From Candidatus Eisenbergiella merdavium (GTDB lineage: Bacteria; Bacillota; Clostridia; Lachnospirales; Lachnospiraceae): a stretch of 64,000 nt of DNA. Location: contig DWWS01000020.1 in NCBI GenBank assembly GCA_019119595.1, forward strand, positions 1 to 64,000, in the 5' to 3' direction. A program made the position numbers and the translations under genes. Positions 43,419-51,513 of the stretch are shown in pieces; within the stretch, counting starts at the first letter, position 1, and each line of letters begins with the position of its first letter. The notes under the pieces were generated by a model. It was not told where the DNA came from. It saw only the letters and a list, made by a program, of their open reading frames with translations, and did no database searches.

Positions 43419-44777
43419 TTACAGCTTTTCAGGCCGCTGCTCTATCCAGTACAGCTCTGCCAGCTCACCCTCCTGCTGTGCCAGGAAGGAAACGGTAAGC
43501 TCCGCTTTTCCGGAAAGCCCTTCCAGAAGGCCTCTTGCCCGAAGCACGTTTGCATCGGCGTCTTCCGTTTTCTGCCCCGTTTCCGGCGCAAAGGCGATCC
43601 TGGCCTTCTCCTCCCCGTTTACTGAAAGGATGGCTGTTCCGGCCTGAAGTGCCCGTATTCCAAGCTCGATTTCCCAATTCCGTGCATTTTCTCCATATCC
43701 GAAATCCCGGAAGGAAACGCTGCATCCGGACGTGATATTCACCATAGGATAGAGGCCGTCTTTTTCCGTAAAATAAGCGCCTCCAAGCACCTGACAGCCG
43801 TAAGCCGCATCCAGCCGCTCCGTGGGATCAAGCGCATCGCCAAAGCCCGTGGAGGTCATACGAGCCTGGGCGATCACCGCGTTTTTCTCATCCACCCGAA
43901 TGCGCTCCACCCTGGCTCTCCTGTTGTATTTCCGGTTTCCGGAGGAGCCGTGATAAAACACATACCACTGGTCCTTAATCTTGATGACGGAGCCATGGTT
44001 GTTCCAGGAGCTGGGATCCACGCCGGTATTGTCGATGATGGTTCCTCTGTATTCGTAGGGCCCGTATATGTTTTTGCTCACCGCGTAATCCAGCTTCGTC
44101 GGCGCCCCGCCGCGATTGGGATATTCCTTTGTATATTCGCTGGCATAAACCAGACAGTAATAGTCTCCGAGCTTTCTCAGGGACGAGCCCTCGTGAAAGC
44201 CCTGCATGCCGTCCTCATGGGAGATCAGCGCCTCCGCATAGGTGGTCTCGTCCAGCGTGCACATATCGTCCCTGAGCTTTGCCATATGGCAGTTTCCCTG
44301 CCCCCAGGTATAATAATACTCCTCCCCATCCTGCAGGACGGACGGATCGATCCCGGAAATCGGCTCACCGTTCATGCATATCTGTCTGGCATCCGTAAAG
44401 GGTCCGTAAGGCGTCCGGCTCCTCGCCACTCCCTCCGAGCCGTCAGAAAGGCAGAAATACAGATAATACCAGCCGTTCCGCTCCACCACGTCCGGCGCCC
44501 ACAGAAGCCCGTCCGACCAGGGCACCCCGTCCGTGATCCCTTCATCCGCATACTCATCCGTGGAGGCCAGCGCCGGTCCGTGATCCGTCCAGCGGCTCAG
44601 ATCCTCAATATCGGCAGAATATACATGATACTTGTGACAGCAGTATTCTCCTCCGAACACATCCTTCGATCCATACAGGTATACCCTGCCCTCGAATACC
44701 TTCGGTTCCCCGTCCGGGATATAAATATTCAAAGGCAGAAAGGGATTATGAAATCCCGTTGCACAGGTCTTTTCCAT
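43419..44777 (-). CDS. GH43 family glycoside hydrolase
   Basis: This 452-residue protein has a five-bladed propeller fold signature: HNPFLPLNIYIPDGEP near the N-terminus with the likely base Asp, LLWAPDVV with the transition-state Asp, and GFHEGSSLRKLGDYY with the acid Glu. A C-terminal region (about 355-452) looks like a beta-sandwich accessory domain (VSFRDFGYGENARNWEIELGI). Members cut arabinose- or xylose-containing glycans. It has no signal peptide, so it should act in the cytoplasm on imported oligosaccharides. The start at 44777 has AAAGGAG at 7 nt; a longer frame to 44864 crosses the promoter and is rejected. It is divergent from malY with overlapping promoters. Confidence 0.88.
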   Translation of the reverse strand: MEKTCATGFHNPFLPLNIYIPDGEPKVFEGRVYLYGSKDVFGGEYCCHKYHVYSADIEDLSRWTDHGPALASTDEYADEGITDGVPWSDGLLWAPDVVERNGWYYLYFCLSDGSEGVARSRTPYGPFTDARQICMNGEPISGIDPSVLQDGEEYYYTWGQGNCHMAKLRDDMCTLDETTYAEALISHEDGMQGFHEGSSLRKLGDYYCLVYASEYTKEYPNRGGAPTKLDYAVSKNIYGPYEYRGTIIDNTGVDPSSWNNHGSVIKIKDQWYVFYHGSSGNRKYNRRARVERIRVDEKNAVIAQARMTSTGFGDALDPTERLDAAYGCQVLGGAYFTEKDGLYPMVNITSGCSVSFRDFGYGENARNWEIELGIRALQAGTAILSVNGEEKARIAFAPETGQKTEDADANVLRARGLLEGLSGKAELTVSFLAQQEGELAELYWIEQRPEKL

Positions 44778-44835
44778 AGCATTCTCCTTTCGCATCAGCT
44801 CCGGCCGGCCCGGCCGGACGCAAGGTCTCTTATTT

Positions 44836-44864
44836 GTAATAACATTATAATTGATAAGTGTCAA
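44836..44864 (-). promoter_or_regulatory. Predicted GH43 promoter
   Basis: Minus-strand TTGACA (44864-44859) and TATTAC (44841-44836) are 17 bp apart, 58 bp upstream of the start. Its -35 box lies inside the spacer of the divergent malY promoter, so the two likely compete. Confidence 0.6.
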
Positions 44865-44880
44865 TCGCGAATGCTATAAT
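44851..44880 (+). promoter_or_regulatory. Predicted malY/patB promoter
   Basis: TTGATA (44851-44856) and a perfect TATAAT (44875-44880) are 18 bp apart, about 67 bp upstream of the malY start. It overlaps the GH43 promoter on the other strand. Confidence 0.75.
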
Positions 44881-44947
44881 GAACACAGACATCATACACA
44901 GATTGCCGCCTCTGCCAGACAAACGGGCGGCGCAAAGGAGAAAGACG

Positions 44948-46150
44948 ATGAAATACGATTTCACATCCATTATTGACAGACGCGGAAGGGACGCTATCGC
45001 GGTGGATCTCATTCCCTTTCCGGACGCCTCCATTCAGGAAGGCTTCTCCCGCATCCCCATGTGGGTGGCTGACATGAATTTTGCCACGGCTCCCACCATT
45101 CAGGAAGCCGTCATCGAACGCACAAAGCATCCGGCCTTCGGATATTTTGAACCCACGGACGAATATTACAGCAGCATCATCTCCTGGCAGAAAACGAGAA
45201 ACGGCGTGGAAGGGCTGACCAGGGAAGAAATCGGCTATGAGAACGGCGTGCTCGGCTGCGTCGCCTCCGCCCTGCAGGCCTTTACCGCACCCGGAGAGGC
45301 CGTCCTTCTGCACGCTCCCACCTATATCGGTTTTACCGGAACGCTGCAGAATAACGGAAGGAAAATCATTTTGAGCGACCTGAAGCAGGATGAAAACGGC
45401 GTGTGGCGGATGGACTATGAAGACATGGACCGGAAGATCAAAGAAAACCACATCCATTTCGCCGTCTTCTGTTCCCCTCACAACCCCTGCGGACGCGTCT
45501 GGGAGCTGGAAGAGATCCAGGCCGCCATGGAGGTTTACCGGAAAAACGACTGCGTGGTCATCTCCGATGAGATCTGGTCCGATCTGACCCTTGCCGGCCA
45601 TAAACACATACCCACCCAGTCCGTGAGCGAGGATGCCAAAAACAGGACCATCGCCATCTACGCGCCCTCCAAGACCTTTAACCTGGCCGGCCTGATCGGC
45701 TCCTATCATATCATTTACAACCCGTATCTGAGGGACCGGGTGCGTAAGCAGTCCGGCCTGAGCCATTACAACAGCATGAACGTGCTGTCCATGCACGCTC
45801 TCATCGGCGCCTACCGCCCGGAAGGGCAGGAATGGCTGGACGAGCTGAGGGAGGTCCTGACGGAAAACGTGGATTATGCCTACAATTATATCTGCGAAAA
45901 CTTCCAGGGCGTAAAGCTGGCAAAGCCGGAAGGAACCTACATGCTTTATCTGGACTGCAAGGAATGGTGTGAAAGCCATAAGATGACCATGGACGAGCTG
46001 ATCCGCGCCGGCATCTCCGTCGGCGTCGTCTGGCAGGACGGCCGCCCGTTCAACCGCCCGTGGGCCATCCGCATGAATCTGGCCGTTCCTTTTTCCCTGG
46101 TGAAGGAGGCCATGGATAGACTGGATCGGTTTGTGTTTAACAGACGCTGA
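44948..46150 (+). CDS. patB: MalY/PatB family PLP-dependent aminotransferase / cystathionine beta-lyase
   Basis: This 400-residue fold-type I enzyme has the PLP Lys242 in YAPSKTFNLAG, Asp207 in VISDEIW, and FCSPHNPCGRVW (174-185). The N-terminus PMWVADMNFATAP is typical of the MalY/PatB group, which splits cystathionine and related C-S bonds. The start at 44948 has AAGGAG at 7 nt; an upstream frame crossing the promoter is rejected. It is one of three plus-strand genes and appears monocistronic. No methionine-pathway genes are adjacent, so its exact substrate is open. Confidence 0.9.
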   Translation: MKYDFTSIIDRRGRDAIAVDLIPFPDASIQEGFSRIPMWVADMNFATAPTIQEAVIERTKHPAFGYFEPTDEYYSSIISWQKTRNGVEGLTREEIGYENGVLGCVASALQAFTAPGEAVLLHAPTYIGFTGTLQNNGRKIILSDLKQDENGVWRMDYEDMDRKIKENHIHFAVFCSPHNPCGRVWELEEIQAAMEVYRKNDCVVISDEIWSDLTLAGHKHIPTQSVSEDAKNRTIAIYAPSKTFNLAGLIGSYHIIYNPYLRDRVRKQSGLSHYNSMNVLSMHALIGAYRPEGQEWLDELREVLTENVDYAYNYICENFQGVKLAKPEGTYMLYLDCKEWCESHKMTMDELIRAGISVGVVWQDGRPFNRPWAIRMNLAVPFSLVKEAMDRLDRFVFNRR

Positions 46151-46185
46151 CGCGGCCTGCCCTTTCCTTTTTCCGCAGTAGTTTT

Positions 46186-46223
46186 CCCGCAGGAGAACGG
46201 CTTTCGGCCGATTCCCCTGCGGG
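46186..46223. terminator. Hairpin between convergent genes, possible terminator
   Basis: CCCGCAGG (46186-46193) pairs with CCTGCGGG (46216-46223), with further pairing inside (GAA/TTC, CGG/CCG). The stem is strong, but no clean T-run follows on either strand; only CTTCTTTC trails on the plus strand. It lies after malY and the convergent small gene. Confidence 0.5.
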
Positions 46224-46254
46224 AGCTGACGGCTTCTTTCGAAAATATGCTTCT

Positions 46255-46473
46255 TTAGAAAATATGTTTGATCTCCTCTTTAGCTACCCCGTATTTCCTG
46301 CAGAAAAGCGCAAGATCCTCTTCCCCGGCAATCAGCATCACCTCCTGAAGCTTCCCTCCCTCATCCAGAAAGCCCGCCACCGTTTCTCCGGTGCAGATGC
46401 TGCTCTTCAAGACGGGCTGCTGCCCGTCGTAGGTATGCTCCTGCGTTTTCTCTTTCTTATGAAACAGCCTCAT
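46255..46473 (-). CDS. Small conserved protein of unknown function (72 residues)
   Basis: This protein begins MRLFHKKEKTQEHTYD and contains PVLKSSICTGETVAGFLDE, EVMLIAGEEDLALF and CRKYGVAKEEI. I recall short proteins with the same PVLxCSICxGExVAGF pattern in many Lachnospiraceae, some labelled aspartate dehydrogenase by automated pipelines; that label is not supported by size, since a real aspartate dehydrogenase has about 260 residues. The ATG at 46473 has GAGGAGGAG upstream and is preferred to an earlier in-frame ATG. No membrane segment or catalytic motif is seen. No function is claimed. Confidence 0.65.
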   Translation of the reverse strand: MRLFHKKEKTQEHTYDGQQPVLKSSICTGETVAGFLDEGGKLQEVMLIAGEEDLALFCRKYGVAKEEIKHIF

Positions 46474-46531
46474 CTGCTCCTCCTCTTGCGGCTTCGCCCG
46501 CTTTCCGACAAATTCATATTCCATCCGTTCC

Positions 46532-47737
46532 TTATGTGAAGGATATTCTTGCTTTCTGCATTGTCCGCAGTGTCTGTTCCGCCAAAATCACCAGAATCAG
46601 CACATAGAGAACGGCGTATAACATACCAGAGGAGCCCATTGCCGGAACCGGATAGGCTACGAATACCAGAGAAAAAAGAACCGCATAAGCATAATCCAGC
46701 TTCCGCCAGACGCTGCGGCCGTACATTTCATTCAAGAAGCACAAAAACGGGATGACCCAGTAGATCAGGCAGTAGGTTCCGCTTGCAGACACGAAAATGA
46801 TCATAAGACTGGTAAGAAGCGCCGTCGTCTGCCAGCATTTCCGGTTCAGGAAGCTGAGAAGAAGAACCGCGCCCAGATACAGAACGGACAAAATCCTCCC
46901 CATCAGATGTCCCTGCGCCAGTCCCAGACCAAGCGCTTCAGCAATCCTTCCGCAAAGTCCGGCTATCGTGATCCCTGTCGTTCCGCTCCCCACAGCAGAT
47001 ATATTCCGAAGAAAGATCTGAAAGCCATCCAGTCCCTGAAAGAAAATGAATGGGAAAACAAAAAAGAATATCCCGTACAGAATCAGGCGCAGCGCTTCCT
47101 TATATCTTTTTTCCGCTAGGTACATAACACCGAATATGGCGGGGTAAAGTTTCAGCCCCGCGGCTACGGCAATCAGCAACAGAGCCGCTTCCCGCCGTGC
47201 CTTCTCTTCGGAATCCTTAAGCGTCATCGCATACATCAGCAGGATCAGCACCAGCTGCGACATATTGCCACGCTCAATCGCCAGCCAAAACGGATAGGAG
47301 CAAAACAACAGAAGAGCCAGGAGCCTTTTGGCCGCTGGTTGCCGGACCGAAAGCAGCCGTTCCAGAGCGAAAACAAAAAAAAGGGCAAACAGCGCCGTCA
47401 GCATGCAGATGACCAGCATGCCGGAGGCGCTGACAGCCAGCTCTTCCGGAGCGCCTATATTATCCAGATACAGAACCCTTGAGATCAGATAATAAAAACA
47501 ATAGGCCAGCGGTGGAAAGCAGGCATGCATTCCCTCCTCATACACCAGCTCCAGCCCCAGATAAAACCGTCTGACATGATCAAAAAAATCTGTAAAGCGG
47601 CTGAAGTCATACACGATATTCTCGAGGAAACTCCCCCGGGAGAGGATAAGGGATGCCGCCTGAGTAAAAAATCCAATGCCAAGCACAGAATATGCAGTCA
47701 GTACAGGAGTGATCTTTACCTTTCTGCCAGACTTCAT
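46532..47737 (-). CDS. GT87-like (DUF2029) membrane glycosyltransferase
   Basis: This 401-residue protein has about ten membrane helices. The first outer loop has FSRFTDFFDHVRRF with acidic residues, then PPLAYCFYYLISRVLYL; a later loop has AIERGNMSQLVLILLM and VAAGLKLYPAIFGVMYL, typical of the GT87/DUF2029 group in which polyprenyl-phosphate sugars serve as donors. It would add a sugar, usually mannose or a pentose, to a surface glycan on the outer face of the membrane. It lies 27 bp after the SGNH lipoprotein gene in a likely operon. AAGGTAGG precedes the ATG. Donor and acceptor are unknown. Confidence 0.8.
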   Translation of the reverse strand: MKSGRKVKITPVLTAYSVLGIGFFTQAASLILSRGSFLENIVYDFSRFTDFFDHVRRFYLGLELVYEEGMHACFPPLAYCFYYLISRVLYLDNIGAPEELAVSASGMLVICMLTALFALFFVFALERLLSVRQPAAKRLLALLLFCSYPFWLAIERGNMSQLVLILLMYAMTLKDSEEKARREAALLLIAVAAGLKLYPAIFGVMYLAEKRYKEALRLILYGIFFFVFPFIFFQGLDGFQIFLRNISAVGSGTTGITIAGLCGRIAEALGLGLAQGHLMGRILSVLYLGAVLLLSFLNRKCWQTTALLTSLMIIFVSASGTYCLIYWVIPFLCFLNEMYGRSVWRKLDYAYAVLFSLVFVAYPVPAMGSSGMLYAVLYVLILVILAEQTLRTMQKARISFT

Positions 47738-47764
47738 CGAAACCTACCTTCTTTCGTGACCTGA

Positions 47765-48823
47765 TTAGTAGTAGATGGAATTTCCGGATACCTCACCGGG
47801 CTTTCCATATTTCAGGCAGCTCGATACCGCCTTTGCATATAGATTCCTTCCCGATTCCGTCAGATGTACGCCGTCTTCCAAATACTCATCGGCAGTATAA
47901 ATATTGATTCCCATTGTGCTATACGCATCAATATAAAGCGTATTTTTCATCTCTGCAACATTCCGGCAGGCATTTGCATAATCGGTCAGCGTTCCTTCTC
48001 CGTAATCCTTCATATTACTGTCCGTTACCATATAGCCGTTCTCGTAGAACTGGCAATATGTCGGAGAAATGAGCAGAAACTGCGCATTTGGACTTACTCC
48101 CTTTAACAGCTCAAGCGCATTATTCAGCGCTCCCGTATAGCCATGAGGATCATAGGTATCGCCGCCTGATTTGGCAATCGGCGCCCCGGAAAAATAATCA
48201 TTGAGCCCGTATGCAATGATATAGTAATCCACTGCCGCAGGATCGATGTTTCGGATTACGCCTCCGGCCGGATATCCCTCAAGGAAATTCGTATCAACCA
48301 GTCCGCTCATCACATAACACATTCCCGTTAACGAAGTGGAATCCCAGGTCTCATAATTGACGTCCGATTCCCCCTCCTTCAGCGTAGCTCTGCTTCCTCC
48401 GATCGCGCAATTATAGACATCCGCATTCATAAACTCCGCAACCTGGGCCGCAATACCCTTTTCTCCCCTGTCCATATCCCAGATACTGTCCCCGAAAACC
48501 ACTATATTCAGCCTCTCTTCCTGAGGCTGCTCTTCCTCCGTCTGTATCTCCTGTTCCGTTTCCGGCTGCTGTGTTTCCGCCGCCTGTGTTTCTTCCGGCA
48601 GGGTCTCTGTCGGCTGTGTTTCCGCCGCAAGATACTGCTCCAGCTGCGCTCTCAGCTGCGCATTTTCTTCCTCTAAAGCCTGAATACGCGCCTGAAGCTC
48701 CGCTTCTCCTGTTTCCTGCTCCGTTTCTGCTATCTCTGTTCTTTCTCCGCATGCTGTTAAAGTCATTATTGCAATGCAAAGGATTGCCAGCAGCCCACGA
48801 ATTTCTTTTGAAAAAAACTTCAT
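47765..48823 (-). CDS. SGNH/GDSL hydrolase lipoprotein
   Basis: This 352-residue protein has a lipoprotein signal (LTAC, Cys25), a coiled coil (about 35-68), a Glu/Gln/Thr/Pro-rich linker (about 68-103) and an SGNH hydrolase domain. All blocks are present: GDS (Ser113), Gly142 in CAIGGSRA, Asn208 in YGLNDY, and Asp317 and His320 in EDGVHL. It should remove or transfer acyl groups at the cell surface. It has its own promoter at 48880-48908 and precedes a GT87-like gene. It is the active counterpart of the catalytic-residue-free protein at 37021-38226. Its neighbours suggest it edits acyl groups added by the MBOAT systems of the locus. Confidence 0.9.
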   Translation of the reverse strand: MKFFSKEIRGLLAILCIAIMTLTACGERTEIAETEQETGEAELQARIQALEEENAQLRAQLEQYLAAETQPTETLPEETQAAETQQPETEQEIQTEEEQPQEERLNIVVFGDSIWDMDRGEKGIAAQVAEFMNADVYNCAIGGSRATLKEGESDVNYETWDSTSLTGMCYVMSGLVDTNFLEGYPAGGVIRNIDPAAVDYYIIAYGLNDYFSGAPIAKSGGDTYDPHGYTGALNNALELLKGVSPNAQFLLISPTYCQFYENGYMVTDSNMKDYGEGTLTDYANACRNVAEMKNTLYIDAYSTMGINIYTADEYLEDGVHLTESGRNLYAKAVSSCLKYGKPGEVSGNSIYY

Positions 48824-48879
48824 CCCGCATCCTCCTGCCCTATGTCATGCTCTCATTTCCATACACAATTACAGCATAC

Positions 48880-48908
48880 AGTATATTCCAACTTTTCCCC
48901 TGATTCAA
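48880..48908 (-). promoter_or_regulatory. Predicted promoter of the SGNH lipoprotein gene
   Basis: Minus-strand TTGAAT (48908-48903) and TATACT (48885-48880) are 17 bp apart, 57 bp upstream of the start. Confidence 0.7.
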
Positions 48909-48967
48909 TAATATTCATAAAATCTTAAGCATCCATTTGTCGCAGTTTGATCCCAATATTTTTACCA

Positions 48968-50524
48968 TTATTTATAGTTTGTCACCTCAAACAGAATCGT
49001 ATTCGTAAGAAATTTTTCTTCCAGCGTATAGCCACGCTCCCGCAGAGCCTCAGTCAGCGTATTTTCATGACCGATGGACAGGTAAAAATGCTCCGGCGGC
49101 TGTCCGTCCCAGGCGTCGCTGAAGAATTCCCAATATTCCTGCGGATCATAAACATCTTCCACGTTTTCATATTCAAACAGGATATTATCCCAATATTCCT
49201 CCCGGAACCGGCCGTCATGGGTCAGGTAGTAGGTAAAGCTGGGCGCTTCGCCGAAAACCACGTAGGTCGGGCTTTCATAGCCCTCCTGCTCATACCAGAT
49301 GCGCACCACGCTTCTGGTATCGCTTTTTACATCAAAAATACTGATCCGGTAAAAGCCGTATGCACAATATCCGAGCAAAACGAGCAGAAAAGCTCCCAGC
49401 GCCCCCTGATATGCCAGCCTTTTCCAGGACACCTTCAGCAGCTTAAGCAGACCAAAGGCCTCGTTTGCCAGGCAGACGGTCAGGACGCTCCAGACGGGAA
49501 GCAGAAACAGGCTGTAGCGGTTTCCGAAATCCCCGTAGGCATAGATTCCGGAGCGTACAAGCGCGTAATAGATCAACCATATCGCGATACAGCTTGCCAG
49601 GAAATCGTTGAACTCTCTGTTTTTCCGGAAACGGACGGAGAGAACGGCGATCAGGGCAGCGGCCGGAAGCGCCAGCGCAAAGACCGGCTCAAATCTGGTT
49701 TTGGACTCCGTAAACAGCCACTGGGCGGTGGTAAGGAGCGTTTTGAAAAAATCATACAGGATATTATTTTTTTCAAAGGCCACCGTATAGTAATTTACGC
49801 TCTGGTTCATCTCCATCTGAATGCGGAACAGAAGAAAATACAGCGGCAGCCCGAAGACAGCTCCGGCCGCTATGTAGATCAGGGCCACCTTTACGCACAG
49901 CTTCCTGCTTTCCCTCTGCCTCCAGGCGCGGACAAAAAGGCTGACCGCCAGCGGCAGGATGCCTAACACCGCACCGTACTGCGTATACAGGAGCACCACG
50001 GAAACCGCTGTGAACCAGATGATATTTTTCAGAGTCAGATTCCGGAGGGTCCGGAAATACAGATACAGAAGCCAGTACAGCAGCATGAGCATCATGTTGT
50101 ATTCCGCGGCTTCCTTTACATAATAGCTCAGTTCATAGATAAAGGAGCTGACAAAAACGGAAAGGGCCGCCGCCTGCCAGCCTGCGAGCTCCCTGACGCA
50201 GGCATACAGCCCCAGCATGCCAAGGACTCCGAACACCACGCCGCTGAACCGGAACCACCATTCCGATTCGCCGAACAACAGCCACACGTGCATGACGAGA
50301 TTGTAGAGCGGAGGCTGAAAGCTGTTGGTCTGCAGCCGCTCATACAGATTACTGCACAGACTGACGCCACGGATCTGCCCTGTCAGGTACTTTGAGTAAT
50401 AAAACTCGATCATTTCATCGTACCACAGCGGCGTATCCGTCAGCTTATAAAGCGACATGAGCAGAAAAACAAGCAGCACGCCGCCAAGAACCAGATATTC
50501 CTTTTTCTGAATTTTTTTCAGCAT
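48968..50524 (-). CDS. GT-C fold membrane glycosyltransferase (GT39/ArnT-like)
   Basis: This 518-residue protein has about ten to eleven membrane helices. The first outer loop reads TPLWYDEMIEFYYSKYLTG, the acidic loop (Asp-Glu) that GT39/GT83-type enzymes use for polyprenyl-phosphate donors, followed by SFQPPLYNLVMHVWLLFGESEWWFR. The C-terminal 130 residues form an outer soluble domain (SIFDVKSDTRSVVRIWYEQEG, PTYVVFGEAPSFTYYLTH). The gene follows the GT2 gene at 50569 by 44 bp, and a GT2 enzyme making a polyprenyl-phosphate sugar is the usual partner. The sugar is not predictable. Confidence 0.83.
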   Translation of the reverse strand: MLKKIQKKEYLVLGGVLLVFLLMSLYKLTDTPLWYDEMIEFYYSKYLTGQIRGVSLCSNLYERLQTNSFQPPLYNLVMHVWLLFGESEWWFRFSGVVFGVLGMLGLYACVRELAGWQAAALSVFVSSFIYELSYYVKEAAEYNMMLMLLYWLLYLYFRTLRNLTLKNIIWFTAVSVVLLYTQYGAVLGILPLAVSLFVRAWRQRESRKLCVKVALIYIAAGAVFGLPLYFLLFRIQMEMNQSVNYYTVAFEKNNILYDFFKTLLTTAQWLFTESKTRFEPVFALALPAAALIAVLSVRFRKNREFNDFLASCIAIWLIYYALVRSGIYAYGDFGNRYSLFLLPVWSVLTVCLANEAFGLLKLLKVSWKRLAYQGALGAFLLVLLGYCAYGFYRISIFDVKSDTRSVVRIWYEQEGYESPTYVVFGEAPSFTYYLTHDGRFREEYWDNILFEYENVEDVYDPQEYWEFFSDAWDGQPPEHFYLSIGHENTLTEALRERGYTLEEKFLTNTILFEVTNYK

Positions 50525-50568
50525 TTATCTCCCCGTACTCTCCCCGAAGCCATCCGTCCGGCTGCGGT

Positions 50569-51501
50569 TCATTTTCTTTCGCTGTTCTTTTGAATTTCGT
50601 ACAGTCTCATCTCAAAGTCCCGCCGCTCCTTCACGCCCAGGTTATGAAGGATCAGTCCGGAAAAAACGGACTGGATCGCCGCGAGCTCCACGAAGCCGCA
50701 GACGATCAGGGTCGGGAATTTATCCACCATGCCCGTCTCAAGGAAGTCGATCAGCACCGGGATGAAAAAGACCGCCGAGATCACCGTAAGCAGCACCGCA
50801 AGGCCGGCAAAGAAGGTCAGCGGCTTATACTGGCGGAACATCCGAAGGATCGTCCCCAGCACCCGCAGACCGTCCGAATAGGTGTTGAGCTTGGATTCGC
50901 TCCCCTCCGGGCGGTCCCTGTAATCCACCACCACATTGTCCACCTGCATGTTGTTGTATACCGCATGGATGGTCATTTCCGTCTCGATCTCAAAGCCCTT
51001 GGAAAGGACGGGGAAGCTTTTAACGAACTGGTAGCTGAACGCACGGTATCCGGTCATAATATCCTGAATCTCGGAATGGAAGAGCAGATTGATGCTCTTT
51101 TTTACCAGGCTGTTTCCCATGTTGTGGAAGGGACGCTTGTTTTCCTCATAGTAGGTGGACGAAAGCCGGTCCCCCACCACCATGTCGGCTTCCTCAAGGA
51201 GCACCTTTTCTGCCATCTTTCCCGCGCATTCCAGCGGATAGGTGTCGTCCGCGTCCACCATGATATAGCACTCCGCGTCGATCTCCCGGAACATTCTCCG
51301 GATGACGTTTCCTTTTCCCTGCTTCCGCTCCCGCCGAACCACGGCGCCGGCCTTTTGGGCAAGCGGAACGGAACGGTCCGTAGAATTGTTGTCATATACA
51401 TAGACCACCGCATCCGGCAGCGCCCGCCTCGCGTCCGCCACCACCTTTTCGATGGTTTTTTCCTCGTTATAACAGGGTATCAGCACCGCGATCCTGTCCA
51501 T
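50569..51501 (-). CDS. Polyprenyl-phosphate glycosyltransferase, GT2 (DPM1/GtrB-related)
   Basis: This 310-residue protein has a GT2 domain (RIAVLIPCYNEEKTI, YVYDNNSTDRS, IMVDADDTYPLE with the DADD metal motif, DIMTGYRAFSYQF) and two C-terminal membrane helices (about 230-285, FFAGLAVLLTVISAVFFIPVL and FVELAAIQSVFSGLILHNLG). These enzymes transfer a sugar from a nucleotide donor to undecaprenyl phosphate for use outside the cell by GT-C enzymes, here probably the next gene. AGGAGG precedes the ATG. It starts 12 bp after the MBOAT gene and probably shares its transcript. Confidence 0.9.
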   Translation of the reverse strand: MDRIAVLIPCYNEEKTIEKVVADARRALPDAVVYVYDNNSTDRSVPLAQKAGAVVRRERKQGKGNVIRRMFREIDAECYIMVDADDTYPLECAGKMAEKVLLEEADMVVGDRLSSTYYEENKRPFHNMGNSLVKKSINLLFHSEIQDIMTGYRAFSYQFVKSFPVLSKGFEIETEMTIHAVYNNMQVDNVVVDYRDRPEGSESKLNTYSDGLRVLGTILRMFRQYKPLTFFAGLAVLLTVISAVFFIPVLIDFLETGMVDKFPTLIVCGFVELAAIQSVFSGLILHNLGVKERRDFEMRLYEIQKNSERK

Positions 51502-51513
51502 ACCTTTTTCCTC

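Noticed and set aside
44778-44864. Longer N-terminus of the GH43 protein
   Set aside because: It would begin inside the predicted promoter; the ATG at 44777 has a good ribosome site and the GH43 fold starts just after.
46255-46473. Aspartate dehydrogenase
   Set aside because: A label I recall for similar short proteins. At 72 residues it lacks a nucleotide-binding fold.
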